Below, piece by piece: positions 5,442-5,920 of a stretch of DNA of 5,920 nucleotides. The notes under the pieces are model-generated. The model did not search any database and had not been told where the DNA came from. It saw only the letters and a list, made by a program, of their open reading frames with translations. The stretch covers positions 1 to 5,920 of the forward strand of contig JAAUYW010000087.1 in assembly GCA_014804915.1 (NCBI GenBank), in the 5' to 3' direction. Positions within the stretch are counted from its first letter, which is position 1; each line of letters opens with the position of its first letter. Source of the stretch: Desulfovibrio sp. (GTDB lineage Bacteria > Desulfobacterota > Desulfovibrionia > Desulfovibrionales > Desulfovibrionaceae). The position numbers and the translations under genes are program-made.

Positions 5442-5920
5442 TGCCTATACCCCCTTATCTATACCGTGATTAAATTAGGCTCTGGACTGGGGTTGGTGTT
5501 CTTTTCCCTGTATGCGGCTGGCGTAAGCCAGCCCAGACTTCCGTGGGGTCTGGCTTGATTATAATCCTGTCTCCAAAGCTCTATTTTCTCCTGGGCCTCC
5601 TCAAGTGATGTGAATATGTGCTGATTGAGACATTCCTCCCGCAATCTTCCATTGAAGCTTTCTATCTGACCATTATCTGTTGGCTTGCCTGGGCGCGTGT
5701 AGTTGATGGTTATCCCATTTTTTTCAGCCCAGATTTTTAGCGCATTGCTGGTGAACTCAGGCCGTTGTCCGCGCGCAACGTGCGCGGCATGCGGCCCTGC
5801 TCTGCAAGCCGGTTTAGTGCATTCACCACACCCTGGCCGCTTTGGGAAAAACCGACTGCCAGAATCGGACAGGAACGATCCCACAAATCTATCATACTCA
5901 AGATACGGATTGTTCGTCCA
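5442..5920 (-). mobile_element. 3' part of an IS3-family (IS407-group) insertion sequence
   Basis: The minus-strand transposase remnant identifies an IS3-family element whose 5' half continues beyond the window. The left boundary is proposed at 5442, where TGCCTATACCCCC begins. IS3-family ends start with TG, and IS407-group ends typically carry a C-run shortly after, so the match is reasonable but not proven without the opposite end. The stop codon of the transposase lies 17 bp inside this end. Confidence 0.6.
5459..5920 (-). pseudogene. IS3-family transposase OrfB (rve integrase domain), frameshifted
   Basis: DDE transposase C-terminal half, encoded in two frames. From 5919 down to about 5762 the frame reads IRILSMIDLWDRSC and on to TLRADNG, ending in the second catalytic Asp. 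After the shift the other frame reads PEFTSNALKIWAEKNG and on through PGKPTDNGQIESFNGRLREE (catalytic Glu in IESFNG) to RPHGSLGWLTPAAYREK, stopping at 5459. Together they make the conserved DNGPEFTS motif with one base missing at about 5760-5761 (GGCCTGAG where GGCCCTGAG is needed). The ESFNGRLREECLN and RPHGSLG blocks are those of the IS407 group. The normal IS3 programmed frameshift lies between orfA and orfB, not here, so this is a lesion or a sequencing error. The first catalytic Asp lies outside the window. With this break the catalytic Glu cannot be translated in frame. Confidence 0.88.

Noticed and set aside
1..5920. CRISPR array or tandem repeat
   Set aside because: No regularly spaced repeated units were seen on reading through the window.

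Overview
The window most likely comes from a sulfate-reducing deltaproteobacterium of the Desulfovibrionaceae. The reason is a compact four-gene operon encoding a nine-haem cytochrome c transmembrane redox complex (nhcABCD, also called 9hcABCD, relative of hmc). That operon type is known from Desulfovibrio desulfuricans. The species assignment is inference from gene content; no database search was run.

Layout, left to right. Positions 1-99 hold the last 32 codons of a plus-strand gene that looks like the C-terminal end of a tyrosine recombinase (integrase). It faces the 3' end of a minus-strand tRNA gene with anticodon CAT (279-354), which has its own promoter and a hairpin/T-tract terminator. 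This suggests that the left edge lies inside an element integrated at the tRNA and that everything from the tRNA rightwards is host chromosome. A roughly 250-bp divergent intergenic region then carries the tRNA promoter and a promoter for the nhc operon.

The operon runs 607-4060. nhcA is a periplasmic cytochrome with nine CXXCH haem sites. nhcB is a Tat-exported protein with four [4Fe-4S] clusters, a C-terminal membrane anchor and an unusual Ala/Glu/Lys-rich tail. nhcC is an NrfD/HmcC-type quinone-interacting membrane protein. nhcD is a 47-residue single-span protein. The genes overlap or abut and each has a good ribosome binding site. Together they should pass electrons between the periplasmic hydrogenase/cytochrome c3 pool and the menaquinone pool or cytoplasmic side. 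A GNRA-capped hairpin follows nhcD, and right behind it is hypC, a [NiFe]-hydrogenase maturation chaperone that links the locus to hydrogen metabolism.

Convergent to hypC is a complete UPF0173-type metallo-beta-lactamase-fold hydrolase (4444-5127, minus) with its own predicted promoter. The AT-rich gap beyond it holds inverted repeats but no convincing gene. The right edge (about 5442-5920) is the 3' part of an IS3-family, IS407-group insertion sequence on the minus strand. Its transposase is broken by a one-base deletion in the conserved DNGPEF motif.

No wholly new system is evident. The points most worth a second look are the nhc-hypC linkage across a terminator-like hairpin, the NhcB tail, the recombinase/tRNA junction, and the long inverted repeat at the hypC/hydrolase convergence.
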